Shown here: one piece after another, positions 12,843-25,900 of the stretch
Layout: each line of letters begins with the position of its first letter
Position numbering within the stretch: the first letter of the stretch is position 1
Source of the DNA: Trichinella spiralis
Taxonomy: Eukaryota; Nematoda; Enoplea; Trichinellida; Trichinellidae
Reading direction: 5' to 3'
Length of the DNA: 64,000 nucleotides
Assembly (NCBI GenBank): GCA_000181795.3
Contig: CM012954.1
Coordinates: 17,453,375-17,517,374, forward strand
Notes under the pieces: generated by a model
What the model was told of the DNA's origin: nothing
Databases searched by the model: none
Seen by the model: only the letters and a program-made list of their open reading frames with translations
Translations under genes and position numbers: made by a program

Positions 12843-13470
12843 TCACTTTCTTTGGTTAGTAGAATAAACTTTATTTTGGTTTTCTATTTTTTTCAAAAGC
12901 CACTCTATTTGATATCCAAGTTTTGGTTGCCCTTTTCGGGTCTTCTTATAAATATATTTCATTTTTTCTTTCCTCAAAAGTTTTGAACGTTCACGGGCAG
13001 CTTCTACATTTTTTCGTTTTTGTTCCTTTTCCTAAAGTATAAATCAACCGAAAATACAAATATCATTAAAAGAAAAAGTTGAAAAGCCACATGCAAAAAG
13101 ATACACTTAACATATACTGAAAATAAACTCTCACTAAATTATTAATGTAAAATAATTATCAATTATTTTACTCAAATTCAGAAAAACTTTAAAGTGAAGC
13201 CATTTAACAATTATAAAAGTACATAGGGTGATACGTTATCAATTTAAGATAAAATGTAGAATAATTTCAACTGAAAAATATAATAACATGTAAAAACCTG
13301 TTTGCGTTTCTCTTTTTCTTCCTGAATATGCTTGTAGTTCAACCAAGCCTTTTCATAAGTATGAAGTTTTCTTTTCTTCCTGTAGAATGTAAAAAGTATT
13401 AATTAACATCAATAAAAGCTGTGCCAACTGGCTACTTTTTAAATAAAGAATTTTCTTCTAAATTGTCCAT
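12843..13470 (-). CDS. CCDC59/FYV7-like small basic nucleolar-type protein
   Basis: Three exons, 13436-13470, 13298-13379 and 12843-13031, join in frame (35+82+189 nt) to give 101 residues starting MDNLEENSLFKKKKRKLHTY. The first intron is 56 nt. The protein is almost entirely Lys/Arg/Glu-rich helix. Its C-terminus YKKTRKGQPKLGYQIEWLL resembles the KKTKKGQPNLNVQMEYLLQK block that ends CCDC59 (TTF1-associated protein 26), the animal relative of yeast rRNA-processing Fyv7. It is much shorter than human CCDC59 (about 240 aa) and keeps mainly the C-terminal block. A further upstream exon cannot be excluded. It is head-to-head with LSM8, about 1.1 kb away. Confidence 0.65.
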
Positions 13471-14564
13471 TCAATTCATTTATATTTTTTATAATTCGTA
13501 AAATCCCTTTATTTGTTAAAGAACTGACTAACAACGAAATAATGCTTACAGTTAGCACAGCTATGATAAAGTAGTAAAATGATATTCAAGAATAAATGTA
13601 AATTTTCAACGTAATTTACAATGTTGAAAAAATGAAAATAAAAAAATAAAAGATCAGTAATATTTACGCACTAATATATATATATATATATAAATTTTAT
13701 GAATGAAGCACCACTGTGAGATTGATAATTTTGCTTGCACTTTTTGGTTTCATAATTTTCATTGGTTTGGTCTCCAAAAATTGCAGTTCATGCCGTTTTT
13801 AGGATTTCTTATTGGTAGTTCGGGCCGATGTGTGATTGGTTATTCTTGTCGGGACTGCTAAGCGAACAAAATCGGTCGAGGCTTGTGTCTAAAGGAAAGG
13901 GCATGAGCGTCCAATGTGATTACGCTGTCAACGATCAAAGAGAAAAAGATGTGAAAATTGTGCCCTTTTTGAACCATGCTATTTTGATTTACTTTAAATT
14001 TGAAATTTTTATTTAAGTAGAAATTTGAAATCGGAAAATCCAATATGTGAATTACTAAAAAATATTAAAAATGAAAAAACATATTGTCATATTAGTTATA
14101 TCAACAGAACTTTATAAGATTTTATTAAAGTTGTAAAAATTATTCAAAATAATGCTAATGCTAATTTATTTTCTTGTTAAAAAATGTATTTGGACTTGCT
14201 GTTGTTTATAACATACTGTAGTCCATTAAGGTAAAATTTAAGTAATTGCAGTACATGTCGAATAAAGTTGTAATTAGTAAATAATTTAAAATAATTTTGC
14301 CTATGTGTTATTTAAACAGTTGCCTATGATGAATTTATAATTTTACATTGCATACCTGATTGTTTTTTGTTGCTTGGGGAAAGAGAGTTATTTAATAATT
14401 TTTAGTAGATATTTTTTTTATTTAAAAATGTTATACATACTAATCACAATTTCAGTATTATATGATGTTAAATTTTCAAGTTACATTTCTCTTGACAATC
14501 ATGCGCTGTTGTGTCGAATTATTTAAATAATGTATTATGTTTAGCGGTTGTTTTGTCAGCGATA
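13471..14564. other. Divergent intergenic region (CCDC59-like / LSM8)
   Basis: About 1.1 kb between two genes transcribed away from each other, so it probably contains both promoters. It holds a short (TA)n at 13674-13692. Short open frames on both strands at 13828-14043 overlap each other and show no recognisable similarity. Confidence 0.5.
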
Positions 14565-15139
14565 ATGGCAGCAGCTCTTGAACCGTTTCTAGAGAAGTTG
14601 GTATCAATAATTACAGGAGACGGCAGACATATCGTGGTAAGCAAATTCGCTGTGAACAATATAAAATATTCGGAAATTGTTACTTTAAGTTGGTAGCGCA
14701 GTGTTGTTGTACTTTCTTTTGCTAATCTATGTTTTTGCCGTTCGTTTTCATGAAACAAATGTTTATGCATATTACTGTTTTGAAATTTAAAAAGTTAACT
14801 TGAACTTATTAAATTGAAGCATTTTTATTTCATTTTAAGGGAATCATGAAAGGATTTGATCAGACTATAAATTTGGTTTTGGAAGATTCACACGAGCGCG
14901 TGTACAGCATGAACCATGGCGTGGAACAAGTACCGTTGGGTTTGTATGTTATCAGAGGCGAAAACATGTACGTTTATATTAATTGTTCTTTGTTTACATT
15001 TGATTCCGCTTTGTATATTTTAATTTCAAAAATTTACATTTTCAGAGCAGTTGTTGGGGAAATTGATGAAGATTTGGATAAGCGTCTCGATTTGGAAAAT
15101 ATCAGGGCACATTCGCTAGCACCGATATGGACGGCGTAG
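14565..15139 (+). CDS. LSM8: U6 snRNA-associated Sm-like protein LSm8
   Basis: Exons 14565-14636, 14840-14967 and 15046-15139 splice in frame to a 97-residue protein starting MAAALEPFLEKLVSIITGDG. This is the usual LSm8 length (about 96). Sm1 motif residues RHIVGIMKGFDQTINLVLED and the Sm2-type end LGLYVIRGENIAVVGEIDED align throughout with LSm8, including ESHERVYS-type and GVEQV positions. LSm8 defines the nuclear LSm2-8 ring that binds the U6 snRNA 3' end in splicing, in contrast to the cytoplasmic LSm1-7 ring. The ATG at 14565 is chosen because it gives the family N-terminus. An AATAAA at about 15257 is a likely polyadenylation signal. The gene converges on the gon-1-like gene that ends at 15903. 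Confidence 0.96.
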
Positions 15140-15902
15140 ATCAGAAATTTTTATCGCTCAATTTAATATTTTCTCACTTGAACAGTGTTCACATATTTTA
15201 TTAAATATTCAAGAGTAGAAACAAACAAACAAACGGACTGACTCTAAGAATGAATGAATAAAGATGACAGTGATGAGAGAGAGAGAGAGAGGGCAGGTTT
15301 TTTTTTTCTTTTCAAACGGCAGGATTAAAGCGCATCATCAATTGGCAGTGTGAGACAGTGGAAAAATTAAAATCACAATTGAAGAAAAATGCAAATATAA
15401 GCAGCAGTGCACTGGAAGATGTCTTGGGAAGACAAAATAAAAGAAAAGAGAGATAATAAATGCAGACAAATTATAAGCGATATAGTTATATATATATATA
15501 TATATACGTCATATCTCCTGCTAATAACAATTTCTTAATATTCAGCGTATGATTTGATAAAGGAAAACAGTTATCCGAGATGTCACACTTTCAACAGAAA
15601 TGAGTAGAAGAATGAATAATTATGCATAAAATAAAATATGGGTAATACTTTCTTTCTTTTGGACAACACCTATACACCAGTTCAGCTTAGCGGAGAAAAA
15701 GCCAAAAAAAGCGTGTTTGTTCATGGTTTTGGCAATTCTAGACGGACAGTGATTTTTACCAACGACCGTAGTTCAAACCAGTATATTATAAAAATGCTTA
15801 TTTGATTCGTTTTTTCCTTTTTGATGCTTGTTCTCCGCCGCTTCACGGTAAACGGTCTGATATGTCATTCTTTTGATTTTCCTGGAAAAAAGCTATCGCA
15901 CG
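15140..15902. other. Convergent 3' region between LSM8 and the ADAMTS gene
   Basis: Holds the LSM8 3' end with AATAAA at about 15257, a (GA)n run at 15277-15291 and a (TA)n run at 15486-15506. No coding sequence was recognised. Confidence 0.6.
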
Positions 15903-16990
15903 CTAATGAGTGTCAGAATTGTTGTTAATTTTATTCACTGACGATGACTCAACCAAGGTCTCGATTAACAAACCGATGCGCTTGTGCGGTGCACATTTTC
16001 CGCAATATCCACCGCAGGATCCAATTACTAACACCGAATTCTTAAAAAATAATTAATTGATTTTATTTTATTTATTTCGTATCAATTATTAATTATCGAT
16101 ATCTATCTATGTCTATATATACATATATATTTTTTTAATTTATTTATATACCAAAACAATAGAAAACAGAAGAATAATTGTAAATGAACCTGCATCACAA
16201 CTGGCTTACCGTATCTCGTTTGACTTCACTGAACGCGCGATGACCTTCGTGCATCCAGGCAGTCTTTTGTGACACCCGAAAGCCTGTACCTCGCAAATCA
16301 ATGGAAAATCTGCCCTGAAGAAAAAACAAAATAACAATGTTTTTCTTTCTTCATTGTCATTAAAAATAACTCGTGTATACCTGAGGACAGTTGACAGCGC
16401 TGTAACAATCTCCAGCAGTAGCGTAAGGGACAAAACCTCCTCTTTCAGTGGTGGAGAAAAGTTTGTCATCCACTGCAAACAAAAGCCAATCAATCATCAT
16501 CAATTAGAAGAAAATTTCAAATAAAATATCATTAAAAAAGAAAATCTGCCCATAACTTACGCTTTACTCTCATGTTGTGCAAATCGACTTGAATCTTGTG
16601 AAACCTGGTCATACCAGGATTGGGAGTTAGTTCATCGGCGCACTGGCAGCTATCATTACGCATGCCATTGTATGGACAAGTAAATGGATAAAGTAGCCTG
16701 TTTCAAAAAATGAAAATAAAAAAATAGATAGATAGATAGATAGATAGATAACCACAACTTTTCATAAAATCATTTCTCATTTTTTAATAGATAAATACCG
16801 TTTATCGTAAAATTCTGCAAAGTTAGTTTCAGGGTTGACAGTCAGATATTCTTTGGGATGCAAACTCGCCATTCCATAACAATATACTTTCACTTTATTG
16901 CCATACACCCAGACATGATAATGACCATCAGTAGTAGCGTTGCGTGTTTCACGAACTTCGTCACAATCCCTTGGCTCGCCTTCAACAAAC
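15903..16990 (-). other. GON domain exons of the ADAMTS gene
   Basis: Exons read [91 protein letters not shown] and [20 protein letters not shown] before the stop. This Cys-rich C-terminal module is found only in GON-1, ADAMTS9 and ADAMTS20 among ADAMTS proteins, so it fixes the subfamily. An intron within it carries a (GATA)n run at about 16724-16750. Confidence 0.93.
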
Positions 16991-19900
16991 ACAATAACAA
17001 CAACAATAAATAAACAAACAAAATTTATTTTCCATTTCTGATGTCGATAATAATTGTTTGCTTACAATTTTTGACAAAGCATCGACGTCTTTTTTTGGGT
17101 CTCAGTTCAAGGCTACAATACTCCTTAGCCATTTTCAATCCGTTTCTGTCCACGCACTTCAAACGTCGCTCCTGAATACCCCAACCACAGTGCACTGAAC
17201 ACTGCAATGTAAAAACACGTTTATATATATATATATATTTTTTTTTAATTTAAAAAAAGGAAATTGCAAAATAAAAAACTCCAATGCAAAATTTGCAATT
17301 ACCGCCGTCCAAGGTTCAGGATGCCAAAAATATTTACTATCGCAAGGACCGTGAAAACACTGGCGCTTAGTAATTGGCTCAGGAAGAGCTTTGCAAAGAT
17401 GGGCCGGCACCTCCGCACCGCCCGCATCAGAACCTTTCTTAACGCAAAATAACAAACGAAATTCTTCTCCTTGACCACAGGTTTTCGAACACTGTCATTA
17501 AAAAAAGAACAATAAATAAATTAATATTACAATGTTGGTATTCAGAAAAACAAATTAATTTTCATAATTTCACTGAAAAGAAACTCACAGTAGACCACGG
17601 ACCCGGAACCCACGTATATGGACAGAGATCGTTGAGGCAGAGTTGCACCGCTGACGGTTTGTTCGATTCATCGCACAAAGCCGGTGGCGCCCTCTGATTA
17701 TAATTATTCACGCAGTACACTTCACGCACACGTTTTTCCTCGCCACAAAATTTTGTACACTGCAAAAAAAAAGATTTTTTCCTGTTTAAACAAATGTGTT
17801 TTTGTAAAAAAAAGGTATTGAAACAATAATAAATAGAAAATTTGAAACAACGACCAACTTTTGACCAATCGCTGACAAGCCATCTATATTTGGGACATTC
17901 TTTGAGAAAGCATTTGGCTACAGTATCCGGTTTTAGAGACGCCTGACAATCTGTATCTGGAAGCAAATGGTGTCGACCGACGACACAGTTCAGCTTTCTG
18001 GTACGTACGCCTTCGCCACATGTAACGGAGCACTGAAATGAAAATTTGGAAATTGTGAAATTATTCAAAAATCAGAAATGCAGATTATTTCACAATAGCA
18101 AATAACAAATAATTAATCAAAAACCCATTCACATTTTTATGATGTTTTACATCTTCTGAGCTATAGTGAAATAATTCTATTAAATAAATACACAGCTTAG
18201 TAAAATTCTGCTTAACTAGAGAAAGAAAAATTTAACAATGATAAATCTGTGCAAAACGAAGCAGTTTCATTTATAAATTGTCAAATTCATTTTGCTCATT
18301 TCACAATGCGACCAATGCATTACTTATTAATCATTCCCAGAAAAAAGTTTTTAATTTTACAATCAAAAAACATGCATTTGGAAAATTTAAACCAAACTAT
18401 GCTCACAAGTTGCAGCAAAAAAGGTACGAAAATGTTCATGCTCGTGAAGTATTATTTATTGCATGTTTCAAGTTTCTTTTTACATGCCGCATTACATATT
18501 GTTCTAAACTAGTAATTCCCAAAGTGTGGGTCGCGTAAAATATTAAAATACGGGAGTAGTTTTTAGTTTTACTCATCAAAAATTGTCGGGTGAACAACTA
18601 AGTTGTGATTCAGTTACTGATAACCTGATAATCATCACTATTTCTGTCCGCCTTCTCACAGCACGCAGATGTTGTCCGTTCCGCCATATCCACAAAAGCA
18701 GATGGAGAATTAATCAATTTGTCTGAAGATTCTTCGTTTAAAGTCAATTTTGATCGTAAAACATTAACACAGTTTTAGCTATCAGTCATCCAACATATGT
18801 CCAACTCTTTCCACCGCAGCATTAAAAGTGCTACTTCCTTTTATTACTACTTCCTATTTGTGCGAAATTGGATTTTCAGCAATGAATAGAATTAAAAGCA
18901 AAAATTTAGAAATAAGCTACAATTATCCAACATCTTGCGACTAAAACTAACACGTCTTAGTGTGGACGTCGAAGAAGTCATCGGTCAAAACAGAAAACAA
19001 GCCCACTGTTCGCATACACCTCATTATGCATTTGACAAATAAACTTATACATTATAATTAGGCTTCTTCATTAAAAAATGTAAAGTATTAAAACTAATCT
19101 TTTTTTTTATTTAACCCCTCTTACCTTTTAGAATATGCACTGTAAGCAGGTGAGTCGCGCGAAAAATTACCGTTTTCAAAAGTGGGTCGCAGCCCAGAAA
19201 AGTCTGAGAACCACCGTTCTGAACAATTTCACAAAAACATGCTCCCGTAAGTTAATAAATTATTCGAGAAAGTAAACCAGTAAGAAATAATTAAAATAAT
19301 AAAGCTTCTTCTGAAAGTCAGACAGCAACTTACCGGTGACCATTTGCTGGTTCTCCATCGTGGACAAGCACGCATGCGACATCTGTGAACCGGAAGTGGT
19401 TTGTCAAGCGGATCACAGTGATTGTCATCAAGCAGCTGTAACGTATCTGCATCGACACAATGTACCTGGCGTCGTCTGTAGCCACGCCCGCAAGTTGACG
19501 AACACTAATAAATAAATGGAAATAAATTCCAGTCAAACAACACATAGAGTGCATTTTTGACGTCAACATGAAATTCAGTGAAATTTCATCAATCACTGTC
19601 AATGAACACACAAACGAGCATCCTTTCGCAAAAAAGTAAATATGCAATTTAACAAAAAAGAACAACATAAAACCAAAACACCGCCAATAACAACTGACTG
19701 TAGTTACAAAAGCAGAAAGTCAAGTACAAATTAAAAAAAACTTATCGAGCGTGGATACGAGGAAAAATTTTTATTTTTAAATTAATAACAATTTCGCTAC
19801 AATTCTTGTATACCACTACTGTGTGTAGTATTATTGATTCTTTTTTATGACTGCTTTGAACAGAAATAAACTTTTCTTTTGCTATTTATCACGTACATTT

Positions 19901-22900
19901 GTGTCTGAATCTGGCTGTGGATGTGTATGTGCGTGTGCGTGTATGCGTGTCTGTATGAATCTATATATCTGTATATTAGTCAATTGATCATGTTGAGCAC
20001 TAGTGGTCAGTATTCTTAATTTATTAATATCTGATATGTAGAAATTTCGAAAAAAAGTTCCGACTCAATTATTTTAATCGACTGTAAGCAACGCTAACAC
20101 AAAAGTGAACGTGCACCGAAGAGCCAAAAGCCACAGCATGAGCAAAAACTGACTGGTTTGATGTTTGAAAAGTTAACAAAGAAAGAAAATAAACAAGAAG
20201 ATAAATGTAAAAATTGTGTAACTGGTAAAAGTCTCAAGTGGGCAGACAAGCAGTCTCAAGTGAATTTGCAATTGACGTCACTACAATAAATGAAATATGA
20301 TAATTCAGCAGAAAAGATTTGGATAAAAGAAAATTATTTACGTGTAACTTTTATAAATTACAAATTTAGGCGCCTTCCAAGTTTGAAAAAGAAGGATCAT
20401 GAGTCACAATATAAAAACCGACGATCATCAGTTGAGGATGTTTTTAAAATAAAATACAGCAGTAAAGTGAAATGAAATGAAGTTAATTAATAAATAAAAC
20501 AAATGCATTAAATAATTGAATAAAGCTTAAAAAACCGTACTGAAAAAACGCATACGCAGTGTACGATGGCTAGTGTAGTTTTAGGAGTGATTCACGCGCT
20601 GTGTATAAAATAACAGTGTTTGTAATGAAATTAAATTAATAGTAAAAATTAATAGTATTAAAAAGAAAAAAATGAAACAGAATTAACATTAAAATAATGG
20701 GTGGCGGACAGAATCAACCACCTACCGCTGACCATTGCAACGGACGCCACTTGCCACGGCTAGTGGTGCAGGGTTGTGTATTGCACAGTCGAATGGAATT
20801 TGGCCGATTCGAGCTTGAACAACTAGCAGAATTTTCCACTGGTTCAGATAATACGATTGCTTGGACACACTGAACCAATCGTTGCTGTTGACCACCACCA
20901 CAGGATCGAGAACACTGAACAAGATGAAATTTTGACTGATTGTAAACAAGAAGCAATTAAAATATCTCAATAAGCAATTAAAATGCTCTATTTTTATCGA
21001 ATAAATAAATAAATAAATAAACGAACAACAAAATTGGTAAACATTATTCTATTATGCATTCACATTTTAACGTAAAAGCTTGAAAATCATGAAAAGGGCA
21101 AACAACAATCTTTTTGACAAAAGTTTCAAAATATCATCACTGCAACTGCAAATTAGAATTGAAATTTTCATTTTATCCCATTTTGTCATTTAATTATCTG
21201 ATTAGATTATTAAATAATTTTTTGAATAGCAAAAGCAATTTTGTAACAAAATATTTGCAACTGAATGATGAATTTTCATTATAGATGATAATTATTTGAG
21301 TGACTTTTTCAAATATCAACTTGGTGCAAACTGAAACTTCAAAATTAGTCGCAAAATTCCAATTCCAACTAACGGAAAATATAATAAGGAAATGCCTTTC
21401 ATTTCATTCAATAAATATACATATCTTGAGCTTATTTCTTGTAATTATGAAAATTATCATTATTGCTGAAATATTATTAATAAATAAAATGAAATAAATC
21501 AGCATCTTACTTCACTCCAATCACCGACCCTCCATTCGTATTTTTCATTATCGATCTCAGACGGTGAACTTTGACCGCAAGGTGGTAAGTTGCAACTTCT
21601 TTCGTTGGACGGTTTCTTCCTGACATCACAGTCAGCTTCTTCAAGATGATCGTCTGTTTGCGGTGAAACACATACAACTTGTCGATAAGTTTTCACATTC
21701 ACTCCACACAATTCAGAACACTGAAAAAACAAAAATTAATAAACAAATAAAAAAAATTTAGATCAGATTTAGTACCGATTGCCAAGGGCCCGTTTTCCAA
21801 TTTCCACAATGAGCTGTCGACTCGCATGCTTCTTCTCTAGCCGGAGGTTGCAAATGATTGCAATACTGGTCTGGCAAAAAGCGTCCAAACATATCACGGC
21901 AGGCAACCAAACGAGACCTTCTGCCTAGACCACAGATCGCAGAACACTGAAGAGAACGCATTAGCATATTTAAATTAAATTTATAATAACAAGCAAGTGG
22001 TAATTCTTTTTATATGAACAAATGAGCAAAAAAAAAATTGCCGGGATTTACATCAGTCCAGCTTCCGGTTTCCCATTTAGTTGGACTTTGACCGTCTGAA
22101 ACTTGGGTGAAAATTGTAGTTCGAAATATTTGATTCGATGTGAGCACATTTGCGGGGTGTTGCCGAGAGCTACTCGCCTTTGAATCGTAACCTTTGTCCG
22201 GACAGGGAGCTTTTGTGCACTGAAATGAAATACAAATAAAAGAGATATTTATTATTTTTACCCCAACCCCAACCAATATACCGTTCTTATGACTTTCGGT
22301 CTTTTCGATTCCACACAGGCTCCAGATTCTGCTGGCATACGATTTTCCTGATATATACATTGCACAGATCGTTGTTGATAGCCAGTACCACAAGTTACAG
22401 AACACTATTTGAATAAAGTATCATAAGATTGTAATAAAATACGATCTTTATGAATTTCATCATTAACAGCAGCTGTCTGTTTCAACTAATTTTACTTTTT
22501 GCTAGAATAACTTAAGAAATAAAAACTGACATACCTGTTCCCAAGGACTAACTTCCCATTCAGGGCATGGTATTAATTCACAGGAACGATGACGATCCGG
22601 CTGTGCTATATCGCGACAATAGCCTGTGTCGACCACTTCATCTTTGTAAACACATTCCACAGCACGCTGCTGGACTCCAACACCACAAGTTACAGAACAC
22701 TGACATTAAGATAAATTTCATAAAAGTTTGCTCAAAGCCAGACAATCTGTCGCTCACCGGCCCCCATTGTTGACGTCTCCAGAATGGACACTGACCAAGA
22801 TTGCACGGCTGATGAGTAGGCGGATGAGATTGATGCGGATCAGCGCAATATTTCGAATCGAGCGGCTGATCATTACCATCGACACAGTGAACTCGACGTG

Positions 22901-25900
22901 TGCGCCATCCATCCATACATGTGCGAGAGCACTGGAATAGAAAAGATTAAATGAACAATAAATAAGTGAATACAGTGAATAAAACACAAAAAAATATTCC
23001 AAACTTACTGGTGACCATTCGCTGAGCTTCCATTTTGGACAAGCAGTCAAATGTTGACATGATTTGCTGATAATTTTCTGCTCTTTCGGACATTTCAATT
23101 CATCCAGCGTGACGCCTTTACTATCAACGCACCAAGCAGCTCGAACAGCAATACCATCGCCACATGTTTTGGAACACTTTAAACGATAAATGAATAAACA
23201 AACGGATAATTACCAAATATAAAATTTCACTGACTTCAGACCAAGGACCAAATTTCCAGTGCGTACAAGTGTGTTCATTACACTTTTGAATGACCAATTT
23301 TTCACTATGATCACATAAAATTGAATCTACCTCACGTCCGGTTGCATCCAAACAAACCGCATGTCGGGACTGTATTCCTCCGTCACAAGATGCCGAACAC
23401 TGTTTCAGCACGTGCATCATGTCAGTTGCAATGAATTGCAAAATGAAACTTGAAAAAATTACCTGCATCCAATCACCGTATGACCAATTTGGGCATGGTT
23501 CCATGTTGCACGGCTGTTCTGTGATGTCGTTGATCACATTTTCACAATAGCGGTCATCGATCACATTGTTATTCGAATCTACACAAAATGCTTGTCGCCT
23601 CTGCGTTCCACCTCCACAACTGACCGAACACTTCAATAACAACAACAATTAGTATGCAATTTTGATAAAATAGCAAACCTTTTACTGGCTGCCAATCGCT
23701 GTGGGTCCAACGACGCCCGGCGCAATCTTTGTAACACGGTCTTCGGTCTGAAGGCTTTTCCAAATCACGGCAAAGTGAATTATCCACCGGATAAACCGTT
23801 TGATCGGACATCTTCCGGACGCACAACACTCGCATCACTTGTTCACCTTCCCCGCAGACTGCTGAACAATCAGACAGCGGCTCTTGTTCCCAACTGTTGA
23901 TGGAAAGCACAAACAGTTTAAAAGAAATTTCACAGACACTGCTTACCTTATTTGACAATGCAAATTGCAGACGCGCATTACACGATATGGCTTTTTCATA
24001 CGTTCACAATAGCGGTCGTCGACAATTTGCTCTTCGTTGTGAACACTCGAACATACAATTTTAAGGTCCTGTTCTCCTAAATTTTGATCAATGATCAACT
24101 AATAAGAATTACAATTTATTACTCAAAAATGCTAAAAATTCAAAAGATGAAAACTAAAAAAATTAAAAGCTGTGCATCATTTACCATGGCATTCACTGGA
24201 ACAATCAGTCCATTCGTCGGTCATTCTCCACAAAAAATTCGACACCGTCTGCACGTTGCCAACATTATTTGGTATAGAATAGTTGTAACGAATGTCCGGA
24301 CTGTGCAAATTTCCTACACTGAGAACCTGAAAGTATAAAATAAGCAAATTCAAAAAAAAATTATTCAATAATTTTAATATTTACATGCAAAAAAAGCTCT
24401 TCCATAATTGGCCGAGAAGTGTTGATTCGTTCAACAGGGCTATCTGAACCGCTGTATTCGATAACAGTGCCTTGCACTTGAATTTCTTTGAAATAAACGC
24501 TTACTTGAAATTGCCCATTAAGCAGATAATCACCTTTTGAATTTCTCAGTGCTTAAATGGAATAAAAATATTTTCAAAAAATTATACAAATCCAACGAAT
24601 GGAAAACAATCTTGCCTAAATAATTATCATCTTCCATTTTCCCATTCCAAGCTACCTGTCTTATATCGATATTACTAGCGCCAATGGGTATCTTCATCAC
24701 AAAATTGTAACCTGAAATTAAAATAAAATAGTTGTTTTATTTTTCCATTTTCTTTAAAATGCAAATATTTTTCAAATTTGGATTTTTCATCATCTAAACT
24801 TACCATACTGTGGCACTTCATTGTAGACACCAGACACTTTGCGGCAAGTTGTACCATCTCCACCGCATACCCCACAATCGTCACGCTTCAACTGTGAACC
24901 CAGTCGATTGTCGCAACCGGCTTTCTATAAAAAAGGAATAAAACGAAATTTTCTTAAAACGCATACTACTGTATTTTTTTAATCATTCAATTTCCAATAA
25001 TGAACAATTTTATGAATAAATTTAAATAGAAATCGTGCAATAAATTTGATTTTATCGAAACAATTTCAAGAAATGAAAAAGCCAAAGAGCAGAACAGGTG
25101 GCCATGGTAATTTTACCCGGCAAATACCGTCAACGCATATGTCGTCGGTATATCGTCCACATGGCGTGCCGTCCACAACTTTGTCTTTGAGCAAATAAAA
25201 TGCGGCACTGCTAGAAACTCGACAGTACAATTTGCATCGATCAGTGGCCACAACTGTTTTCAAACAAAATAATAATCATTATAATAGTAAGTAGATTTAA
25301 ATAAATTGCTTACTGCCGTTGTATTTTGGAACCCATTTGACATCTGAAGAAAGACCATATATGCCAACCGGCTTACCGTTAAATTCTGAACATTGAACTT
25401 CACGAAAATCTGGAGAATCAATAGGACATTCCTGTAAATACAGAATAATATTATTTCACCTATGAAAGTTAATATTGTTATAACGAGCCAAAAGAATATT
25501 CATTATTTTATTCAAATTGAAAAATAAATAAAAACCACAAAGTAGAAAATTTTTAATAAATTTTCCTTAAAAAAACATCAATGAAATAAAATGACAAAGT
25601 GCCAAATAAGTTAAAGGAAGAGAAAAAATAAAATTTATTCGAAAATTTCCTTTTAATTTGCTTTTTCTGATAACTATTACCAACTATTTTGATAACGTAT
25701 AAATTCCATTATAATGGTCATTACTATTATCAAATATTACATTAATGATTATGGGAAATGTTTATAAAATGTACTCAATAAATAATGAATGAAAAAATAA
25801 TTATCACATTCTAAGCTGAGAAAAAACAACAAGAACATAATTTAAGTGTGGAATAAAAAATAATAAAAAGTGTCCGTAGCATTTGGTAAAAAGTTAATTG

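Larger units (their letters stand above)
17065..24340 (-). other. Array of thrombospondin type 1 repeats (TSR2-TSR17)
   Basis: I count 16 repeats after the spacer, plus the single TSR1 next to the disintegrin domain. Most show the W..W...CS..CG.G..R..C.......C......P....C...PC plan, for example [66 protein letters not shown] and [14 protein letters not shown]. Two are irregular: the [16 protein letters not shown] repeat lacks the CGxG glycine spacing and has an insertion, and one near 22.1 kb contains a long Ser/Thr-rich stretch between cysteines. Exons usually start exactly at the first CS of a repeat. Confidence 0.9.

Noticed and set aside
13828-14043. Overlapping 61-62 codon frames on both strands between CCDC59-like and LSM8
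   Set aside because: No similarity to each other or to known families; not extendable by plausible splice sites.
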